Positions 36,706 to 44,887 of a DNA stretch of 64,000 nt are shown here, piece by piece; the stretch's first letter is position 1; each line of letters starts with the position of its first letter. The notes under the pieces are model-generated. The model made no database searches. It saw nothing but the letters and a program-made list of their open reading frames with translations, and was not told the origin of the DNA. The stretch covers positions 186,001-250,000 of the forward strand of contig NZ_JACJST010000002.1 of the NCBI RefSeq assembly GCF_014698305.1, read 5' to 3'. The translations under genes were made by a program, and so were the position numbers. This DNA comes from Anabaena lutea FACHB-196 (GTDB lineage Bacteria > Cyanobacteriota > Cyanobacteriia > Cyanobacteriales > Nostocaceae).

Positions 36706-37470
36706 TTACCAATCTACTGGCAAACCTAACTGGTCTAGGGTTTTGCCATCTTGTAAAAGCGGTTGAATCTGGCTGTCTATTTGAATGCAACCACCAGACA
36801 GCACTAAAGCACGTTGAGTGACTCTGCCTAACCAATGTAGGTCATGGGAAGCGATTAAAATTACTTGCACTGGCAACTTTAATAAGACTTGGGCTAAATG
36901 CCTTCTCCATGCTGGATCTAGTCCGGCTGTTGGCTCGTCTAGTATGAGAATTGATGGTTCTAAGGCTAATATGGTAGCTAGAGCGGCTAAACGCCTTTGT
37001 CCTCCTGATAGTTCATGGGCAGAACGACGAGCATAGGCTTCTAGACCAAAATCAGCTAATAATTGCAGTGCTTTATCAATTGCTATTGCTGGTGAGACAC
37101 CGTAGTTGCGTGGACCGAAGGTAACATCTTCCAATATAGTGGGCATAAATAATTGGTCGTTGGCATCTTGGAAGGTAAAGCCGACTTGCTTCCGTATTTG
37201 AGGTAAGGTTTTTGGTTCTACGAGAGTGCCGTTGATGTAAATTGCACCACTTTGGGGATGTTTTAAGCCGATGAGGTTTTCTAGGAGGGTGCTTTTGCCT
37301 GAGCCGGTTGCACCCATTAAAGCAACGCGATCGCCTGCATTCAAGCTAAAGGAAATTTCTTTTAATACTGGTTCCTGGTGGGAATAGGTATACACCAGGT
37401 TTTGCACCTCAATCACAGCATTGTGACGGTGAGAAATAGAAGTTTGGGGATTAGATGTTAAAGATGTCAA
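36706..37470 (-). CDS. cbiO: ECF transporter ATPase component CbiO
   Basis: A 254-residue ABC ATPase energising metal import. The Walker A motif is GATGSGKSTLL (about 53-63), Q-loop FTFQDANDQLF, signature LSGGQRRLAAL (about 152-162), Walker B ILILDEPTAGLDP (about 172-184) and the switch His in ASHDLHW. The Q-loop followed by DANDQLF is typical of cobalt/nickel ECF ATPases. It is 10 bp downstream of cbiQ in the cbiM-cbiQ-cbiO operon. Metal choice between Co2+ and Ni2+ cannot be decided from this subunit. Confidence 0.92.
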   Translation of the reverse strand: MTSLTSNPQTSISHRHNAVIEVQNLVYTYSHQEPVLKEISFSLNAGDRVALMGATGSGKSTLLENLIGLKHPQSGAIYINGTLVEPKTLPQIRKQVGFTFQDANDQLFMPTILEDVTFGPRNYGVSPAIAIDKALQLLADFGLEAYARRSAHELSGGQRRLAALATILALEPSILILDEPTAGLDPAWRRHLAQVLLKLPVQVILIASHDLHWLGRVTQRALVLSGGCIQIDSQIQPLLQDGKTLDQLGLPVDW

Positions 37471-37480
37471 AATTCACCAC

Positions 37481-38140
37481 TCAAATAACTTTAAAGTAGG
37501 AACTGAGGGTTAAATAACTAGCAGTTACCCCAGCTACTAATAGGATAAAACGTTCTTTTGGTCTGAGGGTGGAATCTATGGGTAATTGCCCGTTATAACC
37601 ACGGGCTATCATGGCGCTGTACACTCGTTCTGCTCTTTCTAAAGTGCGGAGATACAAAGCCCCAATCATAGAGGCACTAGCATAGCGTAGCCATCCCCCA
37701 GCACCATTTAAACCTCGTAATTGGGCGCTACGTTGCATTCGTGCTACTTCTGAGAGCAAAATTTCTAAGTATTGTCCAGCCAAAAGTAAATTTTGCTTTA
37801 ATGGGGCTGGCACGGGTAAGCCTTTGAGGGCGATACCGAAACTATGGGGCGGTAAAGTTAACAAAAAACTATTCATGGTAATCAAACAAATTAGGGAACG
37901 CACGAGCAAAAAACTAGCTCGTTCCCATCCCAAGGGTAAAGCTATCAATGACAGAAAAATTAATTCTGTACCCAGTAACCCGCCTAATTTGCGAATGGGG
38001 ACACGCAATAGCCAAGCCCACAAAAGTGCGATCGCTCCATACACAACCAAGTTAGACCAAGCATAAGGCTTTAATAAAGCTGCCCCAATTACAATTACTA
38101 GAGACAGTTGCAAGCGTAAAGGTAAGGAAATTTTAAGCAT
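37481..38140 (-). CDS. cbiQ: ECF transporter transmembrane component CbiQ
   Basis: A 219-residue T-component that couples CbiO to CbiM. It has about five membrane helices and the two coupling motifs with Ala-Arg-Gly cores: EVARMQRSAQLRGLNG (about 137-152) and RVYSAMIARGYNGQL (about 180-194). ATG 38140 is chosen over an in-frame start 30 bp upstream, because MLKISLPLRL then overlaps the cbiM stop by 8 bp (AATGCTTAA), an arrangement typical of translational coupling. Confidence 0.9.
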   Translation of the reverse strand: MLKISLPLRLQLSLVIVIGAALLKPYAWSNLVVYGAIALLWAWLLRVPIRKLGGLLGTELIFLSLIALPLGWERASFLLVRSLICLITMNSFLLTLPPHSFGIALKGLPVPAPLKQNLLLAGQYLEILLSEVARMQRSAQLRGLNGAGGWLRYASASMIGALYLRTLERAERVYSAMIARGYNGQLPIDSTLRPKERFILLVAGVTASYLTLSSYFKVI

Positions 38141-39056
38141 TCTTTGGTTTAATGACTTTGGCAATTCCAAAAGCTACTACAAAGCAAGCCGTTGCTCCCA
38201 CTAACCCAGCAATACTAGTACCGATTTGTCCTAAACCTTGAATTTCATAGTCAGCTAAGGGTGTGGGGACTATTACTCGCACGTTCTCGGCTAAGTTGAT
38301 AAAGCCTAGGTTTTCTGCCACTTTTTCTAAACCATCGGGCCATCCTGAGGCCATTAAAGACAATGCACCTGCAACTAGAAAAATGCTGACAATGGGAACC
38401 AACCACCCACGAAACTTTTCTTCTTCTCCTGGTAGTAAATCTGGTCTGGCTGTGGCTAGGTAAGTCAGCACACTGCCAGTAATCACACCTTCACCAATGC
38501 CTATCAAAATATGTACACCAGTCATGGTGGGTAAAACTATGTTGACTGGTGCTGTTCCAGAAAGGGCTAATTCAATTGCACAAGCTACAGCGGCGACTAC
38601 GACACTGAATCCAGCAGCAATACCAGCAGCTAGGGGTAAACGCGCCTTGGAACCCCCAAATAGTCTTTGTAAGGTTTGGGTTAAGATCCAACCTGTCCAC
38701 ACTCCCACTACTGCCATATTCAAAATATTTGCACCCAAGGCCGTAATGCCACCATCTGCAAATAGTACGGCTTGAATAATTAAAACTGTGGCTATACACA
38801 ACATTCCCGCCCAAGGACTACCCAAGATGATTGCTGCTAAGGTTCCTCCCAATAGGTGTCCGCTGGTTCCCCCAGCTACGGGAAAATTGATCATCTGGGC
38901 GGCAAAGATAAAGGCGGTGGTTAACCCCAGTATGGGAGCGCGACGAATTCCAAAAGCTTCTTCCGATCGCCCAAAAGCAATAAACAAAGCTGCCGCACTC
39001 GCTAAACTAGTTGCTCCTGCAACTGGTACAGAAATAAATCCATCAGGTATATGCAT
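38133..39056 (-). CDS. cbiM: ECF transporter metal-binding permease CbiM with C-terminal CbiN-like part
   Basis: A 307-residue substrate-specific component. The essential N-terminus MHIPDGFIS provides the metal ligands (Met1 amine, His2), which is why ATG 39056 is chosen over an upstream start. FPVAGGTSGHLLGGTLAAIILG (about 60-80) is the second conserved motif. After about six helices, a C-terminal extension with WPDGLEKVAENLGF and a last helix matches the CbiN/NikN (PDGLE) domain, so one gene replaces cbiM plus cbiN. Together with cbiQ and cbiO it imports Co2+ or Ni2+. No cobalamin riboswitch was found upstream. Confidence 0.9.
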   Translation of the reverse strand: MHIPDGFISVPVAGATSLASAAALFIAFGRSEEAFGIRRAPILGLTTAFIFAAQMINFPVAGGTSGHLLGGTLAAIILGSPWAGMLCIATVLIIQAVLFADGGITALGANILNMAVVGVWTGWILTQTLQRLFGGSKARLPLAAGIAAGFSVVVAAVACAIELALSGTAPVNIVLPTMTGVHILIGIGEGVITGSVLTYLATARPDLLPGEEEKFRGWLVPIVSIFLVAGALSLMASGWPDGLEKVAENLGFINLAENVRVIVPTPLADYEIQGLGQIGTSIAGLVGATACFVVAFGIAKVIKPKNA

Positions 39057-39360
39057 ATTTTTCCCTTCATTTTTATGTTTTTCTTCACACCAATGCAAGC
39101 AATTTAATTACGGCATCAATTTAATAACAAACTATAAATTTCCTTTTTTTACAATGCCATATTGGGGGATTTTTAGCTGCTACTTAGGAAGGATTTATAA
39201 TAAAAAATATGTCAAATATTATACTTATTTTTTATATAATTAATTTTTGTCAATTTATCTTGCTGGAATGTTTATAAAACTTGAATAAACAATTTAAAAA
39301 TTAAAATTGCAAAGACGCAAAGGATTTTTTAGCGTCTTTGCGTGAAACTGTCCTAATTAA
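39057..39360. other. Intergenic region upstream of cbiM with a terminator hairpin
   Basis: About 304 bp. The AT-rich cbiM leader (39057-39300) shows no B12-box or other riboswitch landmark. At 39309-39341 lies the hairpin listed separately. Past it starts the duplicated acs tail. Confidence 0.55.
39309..39341 (-). terminator. Hairpin after the duplicated acs tail
   Basis: A perfect 10-bp inverted repeat, GCAAAGACGC (39309-39318) with GCGTCTTTGC (39332-39341), followed on the minus strand by AATTTTAA. It may be the original acs terminator, now ending the two-gene cassette. The same GCGTCTTTGCG word occurs in repeats near 18295. Confidence 0.55.
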
Positions 39361-39559
39361 TTAATTTCCTTCTCGTAACTTATCTAAAACAGTGCGGTCT
39401 TCCAAGGTAGAAGTATCACCAGACACTTCCTGATCGGCTGCCAAATTTCGTAATAAACGCCGCATAATTTTACCAGAACGGGTTTTAGGTAAAGCATCAG
39501 TAAACCTGATTTCACCAGGACGTGCGATCGCACCAATTTCACTAACAACGTACTTTTTG
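39361..39559 (-). pseudogene. Duplicated 3' end of acs (acetyl-CoA synthetase)
   Basis: A fragment encoding the last ~65 residues of acetyl-CoA synthetase, from [14 protein letters not shown] through [17 protein letters not shown] to the terminal REGN and the TAA stop. It matches the intact acs end at 40758-40956 with about 15 mismatches, 13 of them in the 75 bp nearest the stop. The next ~120 bp differ at only two positions. There is no start codon or acs promoter. It stops within three bases of the stop of the neighbouring nuclease-like gene. It is the left arm of a direct repeat enclosing the cassette. Confidence 0.9.
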
Positions 39560-39561
39560 TA

Positions 39562-40152
39562 TCATGGTTTCACCTCTTTTGTTGCGTGTTCTAGATCATC
39601 TTTAGCTGCACGCTTTTGTGTAATTTGTTTTAGAGCATCACGTACCTGATAACGTTCACGTCGTGATATTACATAATTAGTTGGTTGATTCTCGTACCAT
39701 TGATTCACTAAAGACACAATATCATTTATTGCTTCGTTTGTTAATTTTCTAAATTCTGGACTTCCATTAGATTTTAATTTGTTACTGTTTTCGTTATCAA
39801 GAATTGGTTCGCTAATCCATTTATAGTAGCCATTATCATTATCGAGGGTAAAGAAAAATAGACATATTGGAAAATTACACTTTATGAATCGTGATTGCAG
39901 AACATTTATATCTGCTCCTTCTATATTGAAAATATGATCATTCTGAATGATATTAGGGCTAGATTTTATTGCTTTTACCTCAACGCCAAAAATCCTATTA
40001 ATATTTTTACCATTTTGCCTAATCGAAACTAAAATATCTAAATCATGCTCTTTTTTTTCGGTATCAACAATCAAGTCATCACGACGAGTTAAGTACACAA
40101 CTGCTAAAGCTTTTGAACGTAAACCAATATACCAAGGTTGTTCTGTTTGCAT
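39562..40152 (-). CDS. PD-(D/E)XK-like protein, second gene of the acs-flanked cassette
   Basis: A 196-residue protein. DLDILVSIRQNGKNINRIFGVEVKA (about 37-61, in pieces) reads as D-x-D...E-V-K, the pattern of a PD-(D/E)XK nuclease core, with the next strand PICLFFFTLDND. The C-terminal part is charged and helical (NYVISRRERYQVRDALKQI). It has no recognised family name. It starts 5 bp after the stop of the upstream nuclease-like gene, so both are co-translated. Base composition is more AT-rich than acs, suggesting transfer. Nuclease activity is inference from the motif only. Confidence 0.65.
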   Translation of the reverse strand: MQTEQPWYIGLRSKALAVVYLTRRDDLIVDTEKKEHDLDILVSIRQNGKNINRIFGVEVKAIKSSPNIIQNDHIFNIEGADINVLQSRFIKCNFPICLFFFTLDNDNGYYKWISEPILDNENSNKLKSNGSPEFRKLTNEAINDIVSLVNQWYENQPTNYVISRRERYQVRDALKQITQKRAAKDDLEHATKEVKP

Positions 40153-40156
40153 AGTT

Positions 40157-40642
40157 TTATCTCGATTGTTGATCAGAAAATTGCGAAGCTAAATTCTTAT
40201 TCTTATATTGACTCCAAAAATTATTGACTTCATCCCAAAGGATTTGTCTATTGTCTTTATTAATAGGAAATTTAGTAGATAGACTTGAGAGAGATTTTAA
40301 ATTTTCTCCATTAGCAGAAACTAAATAACCAACTTCTTGAATTTCATCAATTCCAACTATATAAGTTGGTGCTGGATAGGATGCTATACCAATTACAGAT
40401 TCTTCTTCTACTTTCACCTTGAGGCGATTCTCTTTTTTAGTATAACCTTGCCTCGTAGTTTTGACTTGAACAAAGAAATAGGGAATATAAGAATCAGCAC
40501 CTACTAATTCAACAATAAAATCAAGATACTGCCATTTATTTCCTAAAAACTGCGGCTTAAAAATGGGACTACCACCCAAGGGAAACGGCGTCATTAAAAG
40601 GTGAAATAGCGATTCTCCTCTCGCTCCCAGTGCATCTCTCAT
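40157..40642 (-). CDS. DUF4365-like PD-(D/E)XK protein, first gene of the acs-flanked cassette
   Basis: A 161-residue protein from ATG 40642 (MRDALGARGESLFHLLM). The stretch QYLDFIVELVGADSYIPYFFVQVKTTR (about 38-64, in pieces) gives D...Q-V-K, the variant nuclease core seen in DUF4365-type proteins, followed by VIGIASYPAPTYIVGID. ARGE..F near the start is also typical. An in-frame start 93 bp upstream would overlap the acs terminator and is rejected. It forms a tight pair with the next gene. The two carry related but not identical cores and may form a heteromer. Role in defence is possible but unproved. Confidence 0.65.
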   Translation of the reverse strand: MRDALGARGESLFHLLMTPFPLGGSPIFKPQFLGNKWQYLDFIVELVGADSYIPYFFVQVKTTRQGYTKKENRLKVKVEEESVIGIASYPAPTYIVGIDEIQEVGYLVSANGENLKSLSSLSTKFPINKDNRQILWDEVNNFWSQYKNKNLASQFSDQQSR

Positions 40643-40697
40643 TTTCTTACATCTACTCCTATTATAATTCAAGCTATAATTTTCTTCACACAATAAA

Positions 40698-40719
40698 GGG
40701 TAGGCAATTTTGCCCACCC
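40698..40719 (-). terminator. acs terminator
   Basis: GGGTAGGC (40698-40705) pairs with GCCCACCC (40712-40719) with one G-T-type mismatch around AATTTT. On the minus strand it is followed by TTTATT. It separates acs from the nuclease-like pair. Confidence 0.65.
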
Positions 40720-40757
40720 CATACAGATTTTCCACAGTTATGAAAAACTATCCTAAA

Positions 40758-42728
40758 TTAATTTCCTTCCCGTAACTTATCCAAAACACTGCGATCCTCT
40801 AAAGTCGAAGTATCCCCCGATACCTCCTGACCGGCTGCCAAATTTCGTAATAAACGCCGCATAATTTTACCAGAACGGGTTTTAGGTAAAGCATCAGTAA
40901 ACCTGATTTCACCTGGACGTGCGATCGCACCAATTTCACTAACAACGTGCTTTTTCAGTTCTTTACTCAGTTCTTCACTGGCTTGATAAGTTCCTTCTAA
41001 AGTCACAAAAGCGACAACTTCTTCACCTTTTAACTCATCTGGTTTACCCACCACCGCAGCTTCTGCAACCGCAGGGTGAGATACCAACGCAGATTCTACT
41101 TCCATTGTTCCCAGGCGGTGTCCAGATACATTCAGCACATCGTCCACACGCCCCATTACCCAAAAATAACCGTCTTCATCTTTTCTGGCTCCATCACCAG
41201 CAAAGTACGTATAATTACCATCTTTGGGCGGAATATGTTCCCAATAAGTGCGGCGGAAGCGTTCTGGATCACCGTAGACATTCCGCATCATTCCCGGCCA
41301 AGGATGACGAACCGCTAAATAACCACCTTCATTCTCAGGGACAGAATTACCTTCTAAATCGACGATATCTGCAATAATTCCAGGGAAGGGACGAGTTGCT
41401 GAACCGGGTTTCGTGGAAATTGCACCAGGTAGGGGTGTAATCATAATCCCACCAGTTTCGGTTTGCCACCAAGTATCAACAATCGGACAGCGTTCACCAC
41501 CAATGATTTTATGATACCACATCCAAGCTTCGGGGTTAATGGGTTCACCGACGGTTCCCAGTAAACGCAAAGAAGATAGATTCCGCGCATTGGGTAAATG
41601 TTCACCCATTTTAATAAACGCCCGAATCGCTGTAGGTGCTGTATAAAAAATATTAACTCCATATTTTTCAATTACATCCCAGAAGCAACCAGGATTAGAC
41701 GCACGGGGCGCACCTTCATACATGACAGTAGTTGCACCGTTGGAAAGAGGTCCATAGACAATATAGCTATGTCCAGTAATCCAACCTACGTCAGCAGTAC
41801 ACCAATATACATCTGTGTCTTGTAAATCAAATATCCATTTGGTGGTGATGTGGGTGTATAAGTTATATCCCCCTGTGGTATGGACAACGCCCTTCGGTTT
41901 GCCGGTACTACCGGAAGTGTAAAGGACAAACAGCATATCTTCGCTGTCCATTGGTTCAGGAGGACAATCAGCGGAAACACCTTTTTGTAAATCATGCCAC
42001 CAGTGGTCGCGCCCTGGTTCCATGTGTGTTTTTTGACCTGTGCGCTGTACGACTAGTACATCTGTGACGCTGGGAACAACGCCGTTATCTAAAGCTTTAT
42101 CTACTTGTTCTTTGAGAGGGACGATCGCATCTTTACGCCAACCACCATCGGCTGTGATCACTAGTTTAGCCTCAGCATCATTTAAGCGATCGCGCAAAGC
42201 TTCGGCACTAAATCCCCCAAAAACTACGCTGTGAGGTGCGCCAATTCTGGCACAGGCTAACATAGCAATAGCCGCTTCGGGTATCATGGGCATATAAATA
42301 CCGATGCGATCGCCTTTTTTTGCCCCCAACTGTTTCAGCACATTGGCAAATTGACAAACTTCCCGATGTAGTTGAGCATAAGTAAGAGTACGAGAATCTC
42401 CGGGTTCTCCTTCCCAAATCAACGCTGCTTTATTTTTGCGCCAAGTCGTGAGATGTCTGTCAAGACAGTTGTAAGAAATATTAATTTTCCCATTGACAAA
42501 CCACTTGGCAAAAGGTGGTTGCCAGTCTAGCACCTTGTCCCATTTTTGGAACCAGTGTAACTCAGTTTCTGCTAATTCTGCCCAGAATTTCTGAGGATCA
42601 GCTTTAGCTTGATCATAGAGAAGCTGATAGTCTTCTAAGCTTTTGATATGAGCTTTTTGCGAAAATTCACTCTGAGGATGGAAGAGGCGTTTTTCTTGTA
42701 AGATGGATTCTATAGTCGGCTGAGACAT
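40758..42728 (-). CDS. acs: Acetyl-CoA synthetase
   Basis: A 656-residue AMP-forming enzyme that activates acetate to acetyl-CoA in the cytosol. The P-loop is [19 protein letters not shown] (about 270-288). Adenylate-site motifs include [10 protein letters not shown] (about 419-428) and [20 protein letters not shown], and the C-terminal [13 protein letters not shown] contains the catalytic Lys that is acetylated in regulated homologues. Length is normal, so the gene is intact. Its last ~65 codons are repeated at 39361-39559 beyond the two nuclease-like genes. This suggests that the present 3' end may have come with the cassette. Confidence 0.95.
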   Translation of the reverse strand: MSQPTIESILQEKRLFHPQSEFSQKAHIKSLEDYQLLYDQAKADPQKFWAELAETELHWFQKWDKVLDWQPPFAKWFVNGKINISYNCLDRHLTTWRKNKAALIWEGEPGDSRTLTYAQLHREVCQFANVLKQLGAKKGDRIGIYMPMIPEAAIAMLACARIGAPHSVVFGGFSAEALRDRLNDAEAKLVITADGGWRKDAIVPLKEQVDKALDNGVVPSVTDVLVVQRTGQKTHMEPGRDHWWHDLQKGVSADCPPEPMDSEDMLFVLYTSGSTGKPKGVVHTTGGYNLYTHITTKWIFDLQDTDVYWCTADVGWITGHSYIVYGPLSNGATTVMYEGAPRASNPGCFWDVIEKYGVNIFYTAPTAIRAFIKMGEHLPNARNLSSLRLLGTVGEPINPEAWMWYHKIIGGERCPIVDTWWQTETGGIMITPLPGAISTKPGSATRPFPGIIADIVDLEGNSVPENEGGYLAVRHPWPGMMRNVYGDPERFRRTYWEHIPPKDGNYTYFAGDGARKDEDGYFWVMGRVDDVLNVSGHRLGTMEVESALVSHPAVAEAAVVGKPDELKGEEVVAFVTLEGTYQASEELSKELKKHVVSEIGAIARPGEIRFTDALPKTRSGKIMRRLLRNLAAGQEVSGDTSTLEDRSVLDKLREGN

Positions 42729-43180
42729 GGTAATCTATGCAAACGATATTGTGACTGAAAACTATTTTTAACGGAGTTGTGTCAAATAGTGTTGAGATTT
42801 TCGTTAAGGTGGGTAAAAGTCTCCAAGTTACTTAGTTTACACCAATCGCAATTAAGCCAGGTTGTGCAGTTAACGGCAGATTAAAGCTGAAAAAAAATAT
42901 TAAGTGTAATTTAGCAAATCCCAAATTACACCTTTTGTAGGTTGCGAAAAGGTAAGATAACAGTGTATCGCTAAGTTAATAGGTATTTTACACCAATTGA
43001 CTGGTTTGAAACCTGTATTCTCATATAAATAAAACTTTGTCAATAGGAATAATTGGGAGAGATTGGAAATGGAATCTTTTTTTTAACCAAAATTTAATTA
43101 CTCATCCATGATTCAGATTATTCTCAGAAAAGGTATAAATTTTTAAGAAAATTTTTAGTTACTGAAAAGTAGGGCGTAGT
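42729..43180. other. Intergenic region between acs and the accessory gene at 43181
   Basis: About 452 bp, AT-rich, between divergent genes. It must hold the acs promoter. No repeat run, known operator or terminator was recognised, and no open frame in it looks coding. Confidence 0.45.
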
Positions 43181-43873
43181 TTGCAAGCAAAAGAGATAAA
43201 GGATAAACTAAAGTCACTGACCGAGCAAGCCTCTTTGATAGATCCTCAATTAGCAACAAGACTAAATGAGATCAATCGTTGGGTTAAATTTATTCGGCCT
43301 GGTTCCCTGACTGCTAAACCATTTGTCCTTGCCTTTCTCCTAGAAGTAATTACGGATTCTAAAATTTGGCTAATCATTCAATCCTTGCCTTCAGAAGCAG
43401 CACGGAAAGCAAAGTTCGACCAAATGACACCAAATGAGAGGTATTGGTATAGCTACCTTTTTCCTAGGTGGATAAACTCCACAGATTCCAAATTTTATAT
43501 TTGGAAGAAAAAAATCATGTCGGGAGAGTTTAATCAGTTTGATGGTGATATTATTAAATTAATAGCTCAAGATATTGTTCGTCGTGAAGGGAGTTTTTGG
43601 CAGCGCTATATTGCCGACCTTTCTATGGCAACAGACTTAATAGTCAGTAATCATCAACAAAAACCACTTTGTATTCAAGTTACTAGTGTTAGTGAAGAAT
43701 TTCATCGCCAAAAGTATGAGAAGTGGCAAAATGCACTGCAATTGTGGGAAATAGAAAGAGGATTGTTCTTAAGTTACAATCCCGGAGAAATTGATTTTAT
43801 CAATCAGTTAGTAAATGTGGCGCTGTATAACAGTGATCATCTTGCTGAAGGAAAGTATCTGAATTTTTCCTGA
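43181..43873 (+). CDS. Unknown protein with a restriction-endonuclease-like D...QVT core
   Basis: A 230-residue soluble protein. Its second half contains ADLSMATDLIVSNHQQKPLCIQVTSVSEEF (about 145-175, in pieces): an Asp, then a hydrophobic strand with Q-V-T where PD-(D/E)XK nucleases have E-x-K. HRQKYEKWQNALQLWE and a hydrophobic GLFLSYNPG follow. The missing Lys makes activity doubtful; it may be a degenerate or specialised member. The only start giving a full frame is TTG 43181, with no ATG until residue 83, so the true start is uncertain. Its AT-rich coding and neighbours (antitoxin-like gene, TcmP pair) place it in the accessory islet. Confidence 0.55.
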   Translation: MQAKEIKDKLKSLTEQASLIDPQLATRLNEINRWVKFIRPGSLTAKPFVLAFLLEVITDSKIWLIIQSLPSEAARKAKFDQMTPNERYWYSYLFPRWINSTDSKFYIWKKKIMSGEFNQFDGDIIKLIAQDIVRREGSFWQRYIADLSMATDLIVSNHQQKPLCIQVTSVSEEFHRQKYEKWQNALQLWEIERGLFLSYNPGEIDFINQLVNVALYNSDHLAEGKYLNFS

Positions 43874-43939
43874 TATCAAATTTTTGATATCTAATACCTA
43901 CGTCTTAGCCCACATTTTTATTTGCTTACAACAGCATTT

Positions 43940-44359
43940 ATGGTTAACCAACAAGAAATGAACAGCATTACTCAAGTAGATGAATTTGCTGAAATTTTAG
44001 CAGCAGCCCGCAGAATGCAGCAAGACTGGCTAGAATATGGGCTAAATTTTGTTCATCTGTATGTTGAAGATGTAGAAGGAGATTGGCTAGAAACTTGGGG
44101 GGATGATGAAATATCTAATTCTTTATTTGATGCTATTAAGGAATTTCTAGTTAGTAATGATGATGTAGCAGTGAAGATTAGGTATCATTTGGGAGACAAG
44201 CCACTGTTTGATTTAGCCGTAAATTTAGAAGAATGTTTGAGGATTTCTAGAGAAGATGAAAGAACATCTGCTGTGAGAGATATTTTAGCTGATAATTTTG
44301 ATATTTATGATACTGATTTACTTGATTTAGCAACTAGTTTGTTAGATAAATTGTTGTAA
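43940..44359 (+). CDS. Small acidic protein of unknown function
   Basis: A 139-residue acidic protein from ATG 43940. Sequence such as WLEYGLNFVHLYVEDVEGDWLETWGDDEI (in pieces) and a C-terminal DTDLLDLATSLLDKLL suggest an alpha/beta fold with a helical end. There is no signal, membrane segment or recognised family. It follows the nuclease-like gene by 66 bp on the same strand and may be its partner; the acidic character would suit an inhibitor, but that is speculative. Confidence 0.55.
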   Translation: MVNQQEMNSITQVDEFAEILAAARRMQQDWLEYGLNFVHLYVEDVEGDWLETWGDDEISNSLFDAIKEFLVSNDDVAVKIRYHLGDKPLFDLAVNLEECLRISREDERTSAVRDILADNFDIYDTDLLDLATSLLDKLL

Positions 44360-44474
44360 TATTAATATTACAGCAGATTTTAGGAGTCAGGAATCAGAGG
44401 AAATTTCACTTCTGCTATCCTGATTCTCATCATAAGTATGAACCAAATTAATTTTTGGAGTTACATCTAAAACT

Positions 44475-44816
44475 ATGTCTGAATCAGTGCAGTATATAAC
44501 TAATACCCAAGGAGATAGAGTTGGTGTATTGTTAAATTTGGAAACTTACCAACAGCTAACCAATCTATCAGCAGATACTGAATTATTGATTGGTTTGAGT
44601 CTCGATGAGTTGCAAGCTTTATCAGAAACTTCTTTGTCTGTTAACAGTCAGATTCAACTAGATGAGTTATTAATGAAAAATTCTGAAAATCAATTATCTA
44701 ATGAAGAAAGTGAAACTTTAGACAAATTACTGGCACAGGTTGACCAATTAAATATTATTAAAACCAGAGCTAGATATACTTTAAACCAACTTCAGGAAAA
44801 ATCTAAAGTAGCGTGA
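44475..44816 (+). CDS. Antitoxin-like protein paired with HNH remnant
   Basis: A 113-residue acidic protein. Its N-terminus (YITNTQGDRVGVLLNLETYQQL) is the Phd/YefM-like antitoxin start common in cyanobacteria. A helical C-terminal part (LSNEESETLDKLLAQVDQLNIIKTRARYTLNQL in pieces) follows. In Nostocales such genes are typically followed by an HNH endonuclease gene whose GTG or ATG overlaps the stop. Exactly that overlap (GTGAGTG at 44813) is present, but the HNH gene is cut after a few codons. The antitoxin-like gene is therefore an orphan. Confidence 0.65.
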   Translation: MSESVQYITNTQGDRVGVLLNLETYQQLTNLSADTELLIGLSLDELQALSETSLSVNSQIQLDELLMKNSENQLSNEESETLDKLLAQVDQLNIIKTRARYTLNQLQEKSKVA

Positions 44817-44866
44817 GTGTTTATATTTCTGTTGAATTACAAGAAAAAAAAGATTATATTTGTAAG
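44813..44866 (+). pseudogene. 5' stub of an HNH endonuclease gene
   Basis: GTG 44813 overlaps the antitoxin-like stop and starts SVYISVELQEK, the usual N-terminus of a cyanobacterial HNH endonuclease family that continues with a Cys-x2-Cys zinc site and an HNH motif. Here likeness ends after about 12-17 codons and the frame continues as unrelated sequence to a TGA. No HNH motif is found up to 47.2 kb. The rest was lost, probably when the TcmP/DUF5131 block arrived. Confidence 0.6.
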
Positions 44867-44887
44867 TTTCTTGGTTTACTTACTTTT

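Noticed and set aside
38788-39243. Plus-strand frame opposite cbiM
   Set aside because: It is the complement of a clearly conserved gene and its leader; no independent coding signal.
39057-39300. Cobalamin riboswitch before cbiM
   Set aside because: No B12-box (GCCACTG-type) or paired elements were found by eye.
39361-39559. A separate small gene at the acs tail copy
   Set aside because: It matches the acs C-terminus and lacks a start, so it is a gene fragment.
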